64,000 nt of DNA from the NCBI GenBank assembly GCA_963665045.2, contig CAXXJQ010000006.1, positions 558,001-622,000 of the forward strand, read 5' to 3'. Origin of the DNA: JAFGRU01 sp016934985. GTDB lineage: Bacteria > Desulfobacterota > Desulfuromonadia > Desulfuromonadales > JAAYDE01. The notes under the pieces are model-generated. The model saw only the letters and a list, made by a program, of their open reading frames with translations, was not told the origin of the DNA and ran no database searches. The position numbers and the translations under genes are program-made. Below are positions 9,242 to 18,196 of the stretch, in pieces (positions within the stretch are counted from its first letter, which is position 1; every line of letters starts with the position of its first letter).

Positions 9242-10192
9242 TTAATTACCGCCCGTCAACCTATCAAGCCATCCTAAAATCATTTTATCTAACTGCTTAC
9301 GATTTTGAGAAAACATAATAGAATGCTCACATTCTGGAATATGCTCAACCTCCAATTTTTTTTCAATACCAAAGCTACCTAAAATGGGAATAAATTCACA
9401 ATCAAAATCATGGGTCTCGTTATCCAGTTCAGGTAAAATAATGAGGATTTTTTTTCCAGTAGAAATTAATTTTCTAATTGAATTAAAAAATTCCCAATTA
9501 AATTTTTCATGTGCCTGGCAATTTGTCTTCTTTGCTGTAAAAAACCGAAATTTTCTAAATTGATCATGAATTTCTGCCATAAAACATTTATAAAAAAAGG
9601 CAATATCCGTTTGCCCTTTCAACAAGCGATGATAACTCTTAAGGGAAAATAATTTTTCAAAGTAAAGGGATATAGCCTGTTTCGCCTCAAATTTACGCAC
9701 ATCAGGGCGTTTCTGAGGGGCATCCTCCAAATACAGGACAGGTGGGGCAATCAAAACTAAAGAGTGGATAGAGGCGATTTCTGTTTCGCTTGCATACGCA
9801 GCAGTTAGGCAGCCCCCACATTGGCCCATCAGAACAATTTTGAAATCAGTAAAACGATCGCGGACCCAGCGAATAACGTCAAGGGTATCATCTACAAAAC
9901 ACCCTCTCATTACCTTCAAAAAAAAATTATTCATTGGAATTTCAGAAGCGACAAAACCTTCGCTTTCTCCAGTTCCACTCTGATCAAATCGCAAAACGTG
10001 GTACCGAGAAGCCAGGTTATCGCACATCAATTTAAACTGGTCACCAACACCGGATTTTGTAGCCAAACCAGCCTGACAAAAAACAATAATGATATTGGAA
10101 GCTCTCTTTTCAAGAGGAAAGGATAGTATCCCAGAAAGACACTCCCCTTTTCTGTTTGCAATTTTGATTGCTTGGTGTTCAAACGCCTTCAT
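9242..10192 (-). CDS. Exosortase A system-associated hydrolase 1 (alpha/beta hydrolase)
   Basis: The product is 316 residues from ATG 10192. That start has a GAGG sequence six bases upstream and is preferred to a TTG further up. It has an alpha/beta-hydrolase fold: VLRFDQSGTGESEG is the oxyanion-side loop, and the nucleophile elbow reads MGQCGG (residues about 122-127) with Cys where most relatives have Ser. HIPECEHSIMF near the C-terminus supplies the His. A Cys nucleophile is typical of hydrolase 1 of exosortase A loci. It overlaps hydrolase 2 by 14 bp, the standard paired arrangement. The substrate is unknown; action on an acyl group activated by the ligase/ACP pair at 18-20.7 kb is an inference. 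Confidence 0.82.
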   Translation of the reverse strand: MKAFEHQAIKIANRKGECLSGILSFPLEKRASNIIIVFCQAGLATKSGVGDQFKLMCDNLASRYHVLRFDQSGTGESEGFVASEIPMNNFFLKVMRGCFVDDTLDVIRWVRDRFTDFKIVLMGQCGGCLTAAYASETEIASIHSLVLIAPPVLYLEDAPQKRPDVRKFEAKQAISLYFEKLFSLKSYHRLLKGQTDIAFFYKCFMAEIHDQFRKFRFFTAKKTNCQAHEKFNWEFFNSIRKLISTGKKILIILPELDNETHDFDCEFIPILGSFGIEKKLEVEHIPECEHSIMFSQNRKQLDKMILGWLDRLTGGN

Positions 10193-11024
10193 TCCAACCC
10201 TCAATGGCGGCAGCGACCTTTTCGGCGAGACCAGGGATGCTGTCCGTCCATAATTTTTTGGTCATCCATGAAAAGGATGTTCTAACCTGAGAATACCCAC
10301 ATTCCCCTCTAGAGTTCATTTCCAAATAAAACTTTTCCAACTTCCTTGGAATTTCATTTCCATTATCTTTTGGTGAAAAACTGATTATTGCAGCCTTCCC
10401 AATAAATTTTCCAAAATATTCATCAACATCAATGTCCCCCAGCTGCTTTAAAAAAGCCTTTTTAGCATGAAAGCCATACAATGATATGGATTCACCTTTA
10501 TCTAATTTTTTTTTCACATCATCAGTATTTATATTCATTTTTGGAAAATACTGCTTAACAATGATGATGTGGGAACGAATAAGGTCATTTACATACTTCT
10601 TATTATCGAAAATTGGTTCACAAAATACCAAACCAATAGAACTTAATTCCTTAGAAATAATCAAGGAAAATAGAGCGCCTATCCTGACACCAAATAGGCA
10701 AATTTTTTTAACCCCATTTCTTTCCTTAAACTCACGGATTGCCTCACTAATGTCATCTAAACGGCTTTGGACGTCAGAACCTTCGAATGCCCCAGAGCTT
10801 TCCCCTTCACCACGATAATCAAATCGAAAAACCGGAAATCCACGTTGGGCCAAAAAGCGAGCCAAGGTAACACTTTCCCTAAGACACCGAAGCCTTTCCT
10901 GACCCACCGGAGGCACAATAATTACCCCAGTCTTTGGGGAGCAACCCCTTGGCTCATAGCTACAACCATAAATTTCCTGGTTGGCGCGATTTTGGAAAAA
11001 AAAACAGTCTTCTATTATTTCCAT
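10179..11024 (-). CDS. Exosortase A system-associated hydrolase 2 (alpha/beta hydrolase)
   Basis: The product is 281 residues from ATG 11024 (MEIIEDCFFFQN); a TTG two codons upstream is less likely. VIIVPPVGQERLR and FRFDYRGEGESSG are alpha/beta-hydrolase loops. The elbow reads LFGVRIGALFS, with Arg in place of the nucleophilic Ser, a variation I associate with hydrolase 2 of exosortase A clusters. It may therefore be catalytically unusual or act only with hydrolase 1, with which it overlaps. It lies immediately downstream of the polymerase gene. Confidence 0.8.
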   Translation of the reverse strand: MEIIEDCFFFQNRANQEIYGCSYEPRGCSPKTGVIIVPPVGQERLRCLRESVTLARFLAQRGFPVFRFDYRGEGESSGAFEGSDVQSRLDDISEAIREFKERNGVKKICLFGVRIGALFSLIISKELSSIGLVFCEPIFDNKKYVNDLIRSHIIIVKQYFPKMNINTDDVKKKLDKGESISLYGFHAKKAFLKQLGDIDVDEYFGKFIGKAAIISFSPKDNGNEIPRKLEKFYLEMNSRGECGYSQVRTSFSWMTKKLWTDSIPGLAEKVAAAIEGWNEGV

Positions 11025-11037
11025 AAACAATAGACAA

Positions 11038-12231
11038 TCAAAAGTTAAATGAGATGTCGCCTGAAACGCCAGACTTTTTCAGGATATTCAAAGTTGCAAG
11101 AATTAAAGCAACCAACACATACAATTGGTACCCCAACACGCGATTACTGAAAATAGCGCAAACCCAAAACCCCGCCAGTGACACACAAAAATATTTATAA
11201 AGAACAAGCTCCGTTTTTTTTGTAGAGATTAAAAATTTAATATTTTTTAAAAATATCACCAAAGGTGATAACCCAAATAGCACGAAAAATATCCCCCCGG
11301 GGATACCTGTCTCGGCGAAAACCTGGATAATGGTATTATGTGGAGGCAAACCACGAATACCACCGTAATTTCTCATTTCACCAGTAGATTCACCCGGCCC
11401 TACCCCAAGAAATGGATGAGCCTTAATCATTTTGTAACAGGCCCGCCACTGCTCAACCCTATGCTCGGAAGACGCATCCCCGGACAACGCAGTTAAATCA
11501 TCCCTAGCCAATACTGTAGTCAAACCGACAGTAACAATGGATGAAAAGAGCAGTACAATAAGCCCCAACCGAAAAGTTCGTGGAATATTGGATAATATTA
11601 GAGATAAAATACCCACTATAAAAAGGCCAAGCAAACCATTCCTTGAACCGGTAAAAAGAATATTGAAAGCGAACATTATCGTAAGCGAGAAAAAAAGACC
11701 TCGCTTAAAAAAACCATTGGAAATTTCAAACAAAAGATAGGATAAAGGAATGACACTGACAAGAATGACGGAAAGGTCATTTGAGTTTTCATACCAACCG
11801 AAACCTCCAGCTCTCATTCCTGGTTCAAAGTTTAAGACAAATTCTGATAGTGAAAAATATGATAAATATGAAATTGCCAAAACCATAACCACCGAAAGAA
11901 GCTTAATTCGTGTACTTGTTACTGATAACTTAATAATTAAGAAATAAACAATTCCATAACGCAGCCATAAGTTAAAGACATCTAAACCATGATAAATCCA
12001 CAAACTTGAAGCGCTCAGAATTTGAAAAAAAATGAAAATAACAAAATATTTGTTAACTTTGTTTTGAAAAAAAGAAATATCACTCTTTTTCTCATTTCTT
12101 GAAAAGAAATATATGATTATTGCGATTAATGCAGTATATTTTAGCGGCGAGTAGGGTGTGAGAATCGGGTAAACAAATGTAGGCTGAAAAAACATTATAA
12201 AAACAGTCAGGCATAATAATATAAAAGCCAT
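11038..12231 (-). CDS. O-antigen ligase/polymerase family protein, exosortase A-associated
   Basis: This 397-residue membrane protein has about ten hydrophobic segments and one large periplasmic loop. The loop contains HPFLGVGPGESTGEMRNYGG and PHNTIIQVFAETGIPGG, the Wzy_C/O-antigen ligase signature with its HN..E.G pattern. It should polymerise or ligate the flipped repeat units on the periplasmic side of the inner membrane. It lies between a glycosyltransferase and the two hydrolases, as in other exosortase A loci. Whether it acts as polymerase (Wzy) or ligase (WaaL-like) cannot be told from sequence alone. Confidence 0.9.
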   Translation of the reverse strand: MAFILLCLTVFIMFFQPTFVYPILTPYSPLKYTALIAIIIYFFSRNEKKSDISFFQNKVNKYFVIFIFFQILSASSLWIYHGLDVFNLWLRYGIVYFLIIKLSVTSTRIKLLSVVMVLAISYLSYFSLSEFVLNFEPGMRAGGFGWYENSNDLSVILVSVIPLSYLLFEISNGFFKRGLFFSLTIMFAFNILFTGSRNGLLGLFIVGILSLILSNIPRTFRLGLIVLLFSSIVTVGLTTVLARDDLTALSGDASSEHRVEQWRACYKMIKAHPFLGVGPGESTGEMRNYGGIRGLPPHNTIIQVFAETGIPGGIFFVLFGLSPLVIFLKNIKFLISTKKTELVLYKYFCVSLAGFWVCAIFSNRVLGYQLYVLVALILATLNILKKSGVSGDISFNF

Positions 12232-12336
12232 AATTTCTTACAACCGAAATAAACAAAGAAAAACCTAACGAACTGACTTTCTAGGTGAAATAAATTTTAG
12301 AATTTTTTATTCTACAGTCCCAAATAAAGAGCACAA

Positions 12337-13491
12337 TCATCTAAAACCCATGGCCTCAAAGTACAATTTTTCATAATTGGCAACCATTTTTGGAAGTGAA
12401 AATTCTTTAAGTATCTTTTCTTTGGCACCTTGACTGAATCTTCTTAATTTTTCCTCATCAGAAAGCAGCTCAACTATGCATTCAGTCAGCCTCCCCACAT
12501 CCCCTTCGTTAATCAAAAACCCATTGAGGCCTTCTTGTACTATCTCTTGAGAGCCCACTGATTCAGTAGCAATAACCGGCACACCAGATGACATGGCCTC
12601 AAGCATAACATTCGATAAACCTTCATGTTTTGAAATACTTGTGGAAACGAGCAAATCTGAAACAGACAATACTTTTTGCACATCCGATCTGCTTCCCAAA
12701 AAGGAAACAGAATTCTCGAGGTTATTGGTTTTTACATAATCGCGCAAAATCTCCCGGTCGGGTCCATCGCCGACCAGAAGGATCTGTATCGGTTTGTTTT
12801 TTGACAGTTTTTCTTGGTTAATTCTCTTGACCGCCTCCAACAAAACCCTCTGAGCTTTTTCCGGCTTCAGGCTTCCAATACTTACAACGATAAAGGAGTC
12901 TTCTTCAATCTTAAAACCGCCATTCCTTAGTTCTTCAATTATTTCTAATTTTGAATATTGCCCAGTAAAAAAAGAAGTATCCACACCGTTTTTTATAACG
13001 GTAATTTTCTCATAAGGGAGCCCCAAGGCTTGTACTGCTTTAGTCCTCAAAGATTCAGAAACAGACAAGTAGTAATCACAACGCGAAAACAAGCCTTTTT
13101 GTAAAACAACTTGGTGTCTCTTCAAAAAAAAAGCACCGTGCTCACCATTAATAACGACGGGGACTCGTGCTAATTTTGCCCCAAGGATGCCATAAAGAGA
13201 CCCGCCTCCCCATGCATGTGTATGAACAATATTGGGTTTAAATTTTCTTAAAAATTTGGCCACTTTAAAAACTCTTAAAAACGAAAAGCCCTCTTTTTCA
13301 TTTAAGACATGCAATTGCACATCGCTTTTTAGCCGTTGAGCCATTTCACCTGGTTCATTCAGACAGCATATAACAAGCTCAAATTTCTCTCTAGCATGAT
13401 GGTTGGCAAGATTCACTATGCCATTTTCCATCCCTCCGACCCCAAGGCTTGGGACCAGATGGCATACTCTTATTTTTTCTCTTATTTTCAT
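12337..13491 (-). CDS. Glycosyltransferase family 4, PEP-CTERM/EpsH1-type
   Basis: The product is 384 residues from ATG 13491 (MKIREKIRVCHLVPS). An upstream start would add a hydrophobic stretch overlapping the previous gene. The N-terminal loop GVGGMENGIVNLANHH matches the sugar transferases that accompany exosortase A. The donor motif EGLSNVMLEAMSSGVPVIA is near residue 290, followed by TESVGSQEIV. It begins 2 bp after the stop of the GT2 gene upstream. It is a cytoplasmic enzyme of repeat-unit assembly. Confidence 0.9.
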   Translation of the reverse strand: MKIREKIRVCHLVPSLGVGGMENGIVNLANHHAREKFELVICCLNEPGEMAQRLKSDVQLHVLNEKEGFSFLRVFKVAKFLRKFKPNIVHTHAWGGGSLYGILGAKLARVPVVINGEHGAFFLKRHQVVLQKGLFSRCDYYLSVSESLRTKAVQALGLPYEKITVIKNGVDTSFFTGQYSKLEIIEELRNGGFKIEEDSFIVVSIGSLKPEKAQRVLLEAVKRINQEKLSKNKPIQILLVGDGPDREILRDYVKTNNLENSVSFLGSRSDVQKVLSVSDLLVSTSISKHEGLSNVMLEAMSSGVPVIATESVGSQEIVQEGLNGFLINEGDVGRLTECIVELLSDEEKLRRFSQGAKEKILKEFSLPKMVANYEKLYFEAMGFR

Positions 13492-13492
13492 T

Positions 13493-14335
13493 TCAAAATT
13501 TCTTACGAAAAAAACAATAGCGATGTTTAAAAAAATAATAAACCAAACCACTCAAATGCGTAATAGCCTGTCGGCTAAAAGGTTTTCTGTGGCTGATCTG
13601 CTGGGTATGGTGGGTTATTTTCATCTCCGGGTAAAAAACTACTTTCTGCCCGCCCTCCCAAATCCGCAAGCAATAATCCAAATCCTCAGGTGAATAAAAG
13701 ATCTTTTCATCTAGCAAACCAACTTTATCAATAGTTTTTTTAGTCAAAACCCAGCAAGCCGATATAGCTGAATCCACAAAGGTCGGCCTTGGCCATGGGA
13801 AAGCCTCATAGAAGTCCGTGTTTTTCATAGGTAAATTTAAAAAAATCTTAGGCAATTTTCTTAATTTATCTAGCAGGGTTGGAAATTTTTTCACTGAAGG
13901 CTGAATAGAACCATCTCCATAAAAAAGACTTGGAGCCACAATTCCAATTTCATGGTTGTTTTCAAGGTAAGAAATAACACTTTGCCAGTCCCCTTGCAAA
14001 AACTCCGTATCAGAATCACAAATCACAACAATATCACCATTGCTCTTTTCTATACCCTTATTTCTCGAAATAGTGGTTCCGAGGTTCATTTTTAAACTAA
14101 CCCAAAAAAGATCACAACAATCAGGCAAAGCAGGTTGAATTTCTTTTTCAACGACATTTGCAGTATTATCGTTGGATCCGTTATCAACTATTATAAATTC
14201 GGCACAAACTCCTTGTTCCCAAAAGGAATTAGCAAAGCTCTCTACGCATCTTTTAATGAAACTTTCCGAATTCCAGGTTAAAATAACCAAGGAGACAATT
14301 TTTTTTTCTCTCGAATCAGATAGCTGAATTTTCAT
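13493..14335 (-). CDS. Glycosyltransferase family 2
   Basis: This 280-residue GT-A fold enzyme has SLVILTWNSESFIKRCVES at the nucleotide-binding start, IIVDNGSNDNT at about 50-58 and the metal-binding DxD equivalent VVICDSDTEF at about 106-115. SPEDLDYCLRIWEGG (the ED motif) holds the catalytic acid region. The length is normal for single-domain rhamnosyltransferase-like GT2 proteins. It lies directly downstream of the PP-loop ATPase, in the same operon. Confidence 0.9.
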   Translation of the reverse strand: MKIQLSDSREKKIVSLVILTWNSESFIKRCVESFANSFWEQGVCAEFIIVDNGSNDNTANVVEKEIQPALPDCCDLFWVSLKMNLGTTISRNKGIEKSNGDIVVICDSDTEFLQGDWQSVISYLENNHEIGIVAPSLFYGDGSIQPSVKKFPTLLDKLRKLPKIFLNLPMKNTDFYEAFPWPRPTFVDSAISACWVLTKKTIDKVGLLDEKIFYSPEDLDYCLRIWEGGQKVVFYPEMKITHHTQQISHRKPFSRQAITHLSGLVYYFFKHRYCFFRKKF

Positions 14336-14345
14336 TATATTTTTT

Positions 14346-15086
14346 TTATTTTTCTATTTGCTCATCAATAATTACTTTAAAAAACGCAACTTCCTCAAGC
14401 CAGTGTTCTTTCATCTTTTTGTGTATTTCATCCGGAAAATTATCACATCTTTTCCAGTAGTTAAGAAAAACAACCCCGCCCGGCATAAAACGACAATAGC
14501 CCTGATACTTTTTATACATTTCCATATCATCTTTTATGTCTTTTTGCGGCCTCAAACCCAATTCAAACAATTGGTGATCTGACCTGATATTATTATGCTC
14601 ATCATAAATTGGGCTGTCATGGTTAATACCATAATTTTTATACAGGTTTTTAATTTCTTCTTTGACTGTTTTAATTTGCATAGGCGAGGCTTCCTCATAT
14701 TCGGTATTGGCCCCATCCCTTACCTCACTTATATTATTTCTAAGGCAATAAATAATTGTATTGATATGGAAGCAAGCTTGACAAGCAAAACAGACAAATT
14801 GAACTTGAAGTGTTCTATATTTTAATAAATTTCTAAAATAATTATGATTATAAATATTATGGAACATTTTATCAACTTCAATAATATTGTGAGTTAATTT
14901 CCCCGGAAATTTTTGATTTAAAATTTCGTAGCTTTGTTTACTATTCTCAATATTAATTTGCCCGGAATGTTTAAAAGTTAAAAGATGCACTCTTTCAAAT
15001 TCTAACGCCATTCGATAGGCCGTTAAGCTGGAGTCAGAACCACCTGAAAATTGTATACAAACAGACCTTTTCAGCTCTTTTTCCAT
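14346..15086 (-). CDS. Stand-alone PP-loop ATP pyrophosphatase, function unknown
   Basis: This 246-residue protein begins with a strand and the PP-loop SGGSDSS at residues 14-20, which binds ATP in the N-type ATP pyrophosphatase family (asparagine synthase, NAD synthase, QueC, tRNA thiolases). A Cys cluster, FVCFACQACFH, follows at about 98-108 and could bind metal or carry a thiol; GANTEYEEASPMQ follows. It lacks a glutaminase domain. A good ribosome site (GAGGAAG) lies upstream of the ATG and ends inside the stop of the small ORF at 15088-15234. It probably adenylates a carboxylate during decoration of the polymer; the substrate is unknown, and its context between asparagine synthase and GT2 genes is the only clue. 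Confidence 0.6.
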   Translation of the reverse strand: MEKELKRSVCIQFSGGSDSSLTAYRMALEFERVHLLTFKHSGQINIENSKQSYEILNQKFPGKLTHNIIEVDKMFHNIYNHNYFRNLLKYRTLQVQFVCFACQACFHINTIIYCLRNNISEVRDGANTEYEEASPMQIKTVKEEIKNLYKNYGINHDSPIYDEHNNIRSDHQLFELGLRPQKDIKDDMEMYKKYQGYCRFMPGGVVFLNYWKRCDNFPDEIHKKMKEHWLEEVAFFKVIIDEQIEK

Positions 15087-15087
15087 C

Positions 15088-15234
15088 TTACTTCCTCACT
15101 TTTGGAACTACATCTGACATTTTCTGTTTTAAATTAAACAAAAACCAAAGAAATTTTGCCCTTGGCTTTAAAGGAATCAAAACAAAAAGAAAAATCAATC
15201 CTAAGTTAACGTATTTAATTGCTAGATTTTTCAT
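15088..15234 (-). CDS. Small membrane-type ORF of 48 residues, unknown
   Basis: The ATG at 15234 follows the TAG of the upstream asparagine synthase homologue with no gap (TAGATG). The frame runs 48 codons to TAA at 15088, two bases before the ATG of the PP-loop ATPase. The product starts MKNLAIKYVNLGLIFLFV, has one hydrophobic segment (about residues 8-21), then Lys/Arg-rich and aromatic residues (PLKPRAKFLWFLFNLKQK). The exact abutment at both ends argues for a real, translationally coupled gene rather than chance. It resembles no family I can name. It could be a small inner-membrane partner of one of the adjacent ATP-dependent enzymes. Confidence 0.5.
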   Translation of the reverse strand: MKNLAIKYVNLGLIFLFVLIPLKPRAKFLWFLFNLKQKMSDVVPKVRK

Positions 15235-17160
15235 CTAATCCATATACCTTCGCTGCCAGAGTTCTAAGGTCAGAAGCCCCGCTATCATGTTGGGACCAGG
15301 ATAAAAATAGTCTCCTCGATTAGACAAAAAAGTATCCACCATGTTCCGAATTGAGTCTTCTTTAAAAAGCCCGCGTTTCAACGATCTTTCATCCAGAAGA
15401 ATTTCTTTTAGAAACCTTCCTTTTTCTTTTTTCAACCACTTCTCAAGCGGGATACCAAACCCTTGTTTTTTTTTGCTCACCGTAGCGGGGGGAAATCGAT
15501 TTTCGCAACACTTTTTCAAAATGAATTTTGTACCCAAGCCGTTGCGCGAGTTTTTTCGTATTTTAAAACTCCCAGGTAACCGGTTGACAACTTCGGCAAG
15601 TGCAACATCCTGAAAGGGCGACAAAGTTTCAAGACCATGGGCCATGCACATCCGGTCCACCTTGATCATCAGGTCATCCGGCACATAAAATTCCATGTCG
15701 GCATACAAGTATTGGTTTATCTGGTCCAGATTCCGTGCCTTATCGAACCATGCATCGGGATGCCTGAAGGGATCCATTTCTTTATGGACCTGCCATAACA
15801 TGTCGGAAACCATATAATTCTTAACAATATCTGGAAAATACGATCTTAAATCGTAAGCAGCACGAACCGGGCTTAGGGATTCCCGAAAAAGCTTCCTTTC
15901 GATTTTAGACAGCAAGGAGGGAATTGGGTCACTGCTCAGCAATGAGAGTATTTTTGCTCCGGCACCGTATGCAAATTGAAGCAATTTATTCCGACTGGAA
16001 AACAGGTTGTTTTCCAGCGCAAAAACATAGTGGCTACTGCCACCCATTGACTGGTCCGGGCCGTCACCGGTTAAAATGATGTCCGTAAAATTACTGCCCA
16101 GTTTCCCGGCAAAGTAGGAAGGGTAGGCCGAGGTATCCGTGAAAGGCTGATCATGATGGAAAACAAGCGTGTCCAGCATCTCAAAAAACGAATCCGGCGT
16201 GGCAATAACCTGGTGGTGTTCGGCCCCGACATGTTTTGCCATGAGCTCTGCGTCCTCAAGCTCATTCTCTTCGGCTTCGTCGAACCCCACGGTTACGGCA
16301 TGGATCTTTTTCCCGGCCATTTCGGAAGCGAATGAAAGAATCGCGCTGGAGTCGATGCCGCCACTTAAAAAACAGTAGGTGTCATCTGTTACCATGCGTT
16401 TTCTTACAGCAGATTTTAGTCTGTCGGTAACCATGTCCACTGCATCATCCAAAGAGAGAGATGCATCCTCGGATATGACAGGTGACCAGTATGACTGAAT
16501 CTGGACCTCATTGTTCCTCAAGACCAGCAAGCAGCCAGGGGGAACCTGAAAAACACCTCTGAAAATGGTTGCCGGGTAAGGAATACAATTCAGGCTCAGG
16601 TAATCGCTCAAACTGACAAGGTTAATTTCCCGCCTGATTCCAGCAGCCAGGATTCCTTTAATCTCAGATGAAAAGACAAACCCACGACCATCATTAAAAT
16701 AATGGAGTGGCTTGTGGCCGTATGGATCCCGGGCCAGGATAAGAGTTCTCAGGTTATCATCCCATACCGCACAGGCAAATTCACCTTCGAGGTGGGCCAT
16801 AAAATCCAGCCCCCATTTTTCATAGGCAGCTTCGACTATGGATGAACTCAGAGGGGAAGGGACCAGAATTCCATCATCTTCAAAAACTTCTCTCAGCCCT
16901 GGAACGTTGAGGACAATACCGTCGACAAAAGCGTAAATTCCATTTGCGTTATTTAAAACCTTTTCTTGAGAAATATTTTGTTCAATCTGAACACAGTAAA
17001 CAGAATCATGCTTATTTGCCCCTCCAACAGCCCGCTCCGACGTCAAGAAAACCGACGGCTTTGTCCTGTCGCGGTGGGCCTGGCATTGCATCATTGCCTC
17101 AAGCTTCTTTTGCAGGTTGGACTGATCTGTCTTTGAAAAAATCCCTGCAATTATGCCCAT
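15235..17160 (-). CDS. Asparagine synthase homologue lacking the glutaminase Cys2
   Basis: This 641-residue protein is colinear with asparagine synthase B. The start reads MGIIAGIF, so the catalytic Cys at position 2 is replaced by Gly. The glutamine-binding NGE motif is also altered (FVDGIVLN near 78-85). The synthetase domain is intact, with SGGIDSS at 266-272, later ILTGDGPDQSMGG, and KVDRMCMAHGLE for the catalytic Lys/Glu region. By analogy with beta-lactam synthetase and other Cys2-less homologues, it probably adenylates a carboxylate and either uses free ammonia or couples another nucleophile. It is followed without a gap by the small ORF at 15088-15234 and then by a PP-loop ATPase. Confidence 0.85.
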   Translation of the reverse strand: MGIIAGIFSKTDQSNLQKKLEAMMQCQAHRDRTKPSVFLTSERAVGGANKHDSVYCVQIEQNISQEKVLNNANGIYAFVDGIVLNVPGLREVFEDDGILVPSPLSSSIVEAAYEKWGLDFMAHLEGEFACAVWDDNLRTLILARDPYGHKPLHYFNDGRGFVFSSEIKGILAAGIRREINLVSLSDYLSLNCIPYPATIFRGVFQVPPGCLLVLRNNEVQIQSYWSPVISEDASLSLDDAVDMVTDRLKSAVRKRMVTDDTYCFLSGGIDSSAILSFASEMAGKKIHAVTVGFDEAEENELEDAELMAKHVGAEHHQVIATPDSFFEMLDTLVFHHDQPFTDTSAYPSYFAGKLGSNFTDIILTGDGPDQSMGGSSHYVFALENNLFSSRNKLLQFAYGAGAKILSLLSSDPIPSLLSKIERKLFRESLSPVRAAYDLRSYFPDIVKNYMVSDMLWQVHKEMDPFRHPDAWFDKARNLDQINQYLYADMEFYVPDDLMIKVDRMCMAHGLETLSPFQDVALAEVVNRLPGSFKIRKNSRNGLGTKFILKKCCENRFPPATVSKKKQGFGIPLEKWLKKEKGRFLKEILLDERSLKRGLFKEDSIRNMVDTFLSNRGDYFYPGPNMIAGLLTLELWQRRYMD

Positions 17161-17245
17161 ATTCTATCTCTCATTAAAAATGAATGGCTTTAAAATTTAA
17201 CAATTACCCAAAATTGGTATTTTTCTACTGGTTGTTTGCGGAAAC

Positions 17246-18100
17246 TTATTCCACCGCATTCGCTAAAGAAATCAAAAGCTCACTGGCCACAAGTTTGCGA
17301 GCAATTTCGTTCAAATGGCCACCATCATTGGTGTAGCCAGGCGCCAATTGGAAATAAGTTTCTCCTGCTAAATCGAAGGAGGACCGTTGCCCACCAGGTA
17401 ATGTGGATTCTACTTTTGCAATGTCAAAAATTAAAACATTACTTTTGTTTTCTTTTACCAACATTTGATTGAATTCATTTCGTTTTATATTGTCTGCATA
17501 TTCCCATATTTCTTTTTTACCTATCAACTTTTTAATCGATGTTTTCCAGCTAGTTTTTTGATGTGTCAAGGGAACAGTAAAATAAATAAAGTGTGTTTGG
17601 GGGAAACCGATTTTTAGAGCTTCCATCTTATTTTTATATTGCTGAAAAATTTCAACGACATCCGACTTGGCATTGATATCAACGTAACACAACTTCATGA
17701 ATGCAAAATCAACTTGATCCCCGAAACCGTTATTGATCAGATCACCAAATTCATCAATTTTTGAAATCGGATCCACATTCGTCCCAACCCGAGAATGTGC
17801 GAAGTCCCCTTCTCTCAACTCCTTCGGATCTTTTGTTTCAACAATGTTAAGCTTTATCTGAGGATATTCCTTCATCAGATCTTTTACGCCATCAAGGATA
17901 TTGAAACCCACTGATTGATGACCAAAATATATTTTCTTCTTGGAAAGTTTTTCCCAAGTTGAATCCGGAATTTCTCTCAACTTTTTATTAATGCTAGCCA
18001 TAATTTCCTTTTCCGGCATTTGGCCCCCTTTTGAACAAGCAAACAACATCACAGCAACAAAGGCTAAAAATAAAAACAGCAAAAAAGATTTAACACGCAT
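17246..18100 (-). CDS. SGNH/GDSL-like lipoprotein, unknown
   Basis: The product is 284 residues from ATG 18100, preceded by a purine-rich AGAGGGGGGG. The N-terminus MRVKSFLLFLFLAFVAVMLFAC is a lipoprotein signal with lipobox LFAC (Cys22). In the mature part, KIYFGHQSVGFNI and later GGHLNEIARKLVA resemble the first and last blocks of SGNH-hydrolase-like domains, though the nucleophile is Ser in GHQSVG rather than GDS. It may be a periplasmic or outer-membrane-anchored esterase acting on polymer acyl groups, which is an inference. It lies between the Cys2-less asparagine synthase homologue and the acyl-CoA ligase. Confidence 0.6.
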   Translation of the reverse strand: MRVKSFLLFLFLAFVAVMLFACSKGGQMPEKEIMASINKKLREIPDSTWEKLSKKKIYFGHQSVGFNILDGVKDLMKEYPQIKLNIVETKDPKELREGDFAHSRVGTNVDPISKIDEFGDLINNGFGDQVDFAFMKLCYVDINAKSDVVEIFQQYKNKMEALKIGFPQTHFIYFTVPLTHQKTSWKTSIKKLIGKKEIWEYADNIKRNEFNQMLVKENKSNVLIFDIAKVESTLPGGQRSSFDLAGETYFQLAPGYTNDGGHLNEIARKLVASELLISLANAVE

Positions 18101-18196
18101 TTTTTGCCCCCCCTCTTTGCTAGAGAAAATTATTAATAAAAAGGTACCCATCGCATTTTCAACTTTTCAATTAGTTTTTGCCTGATAATCATTCCC

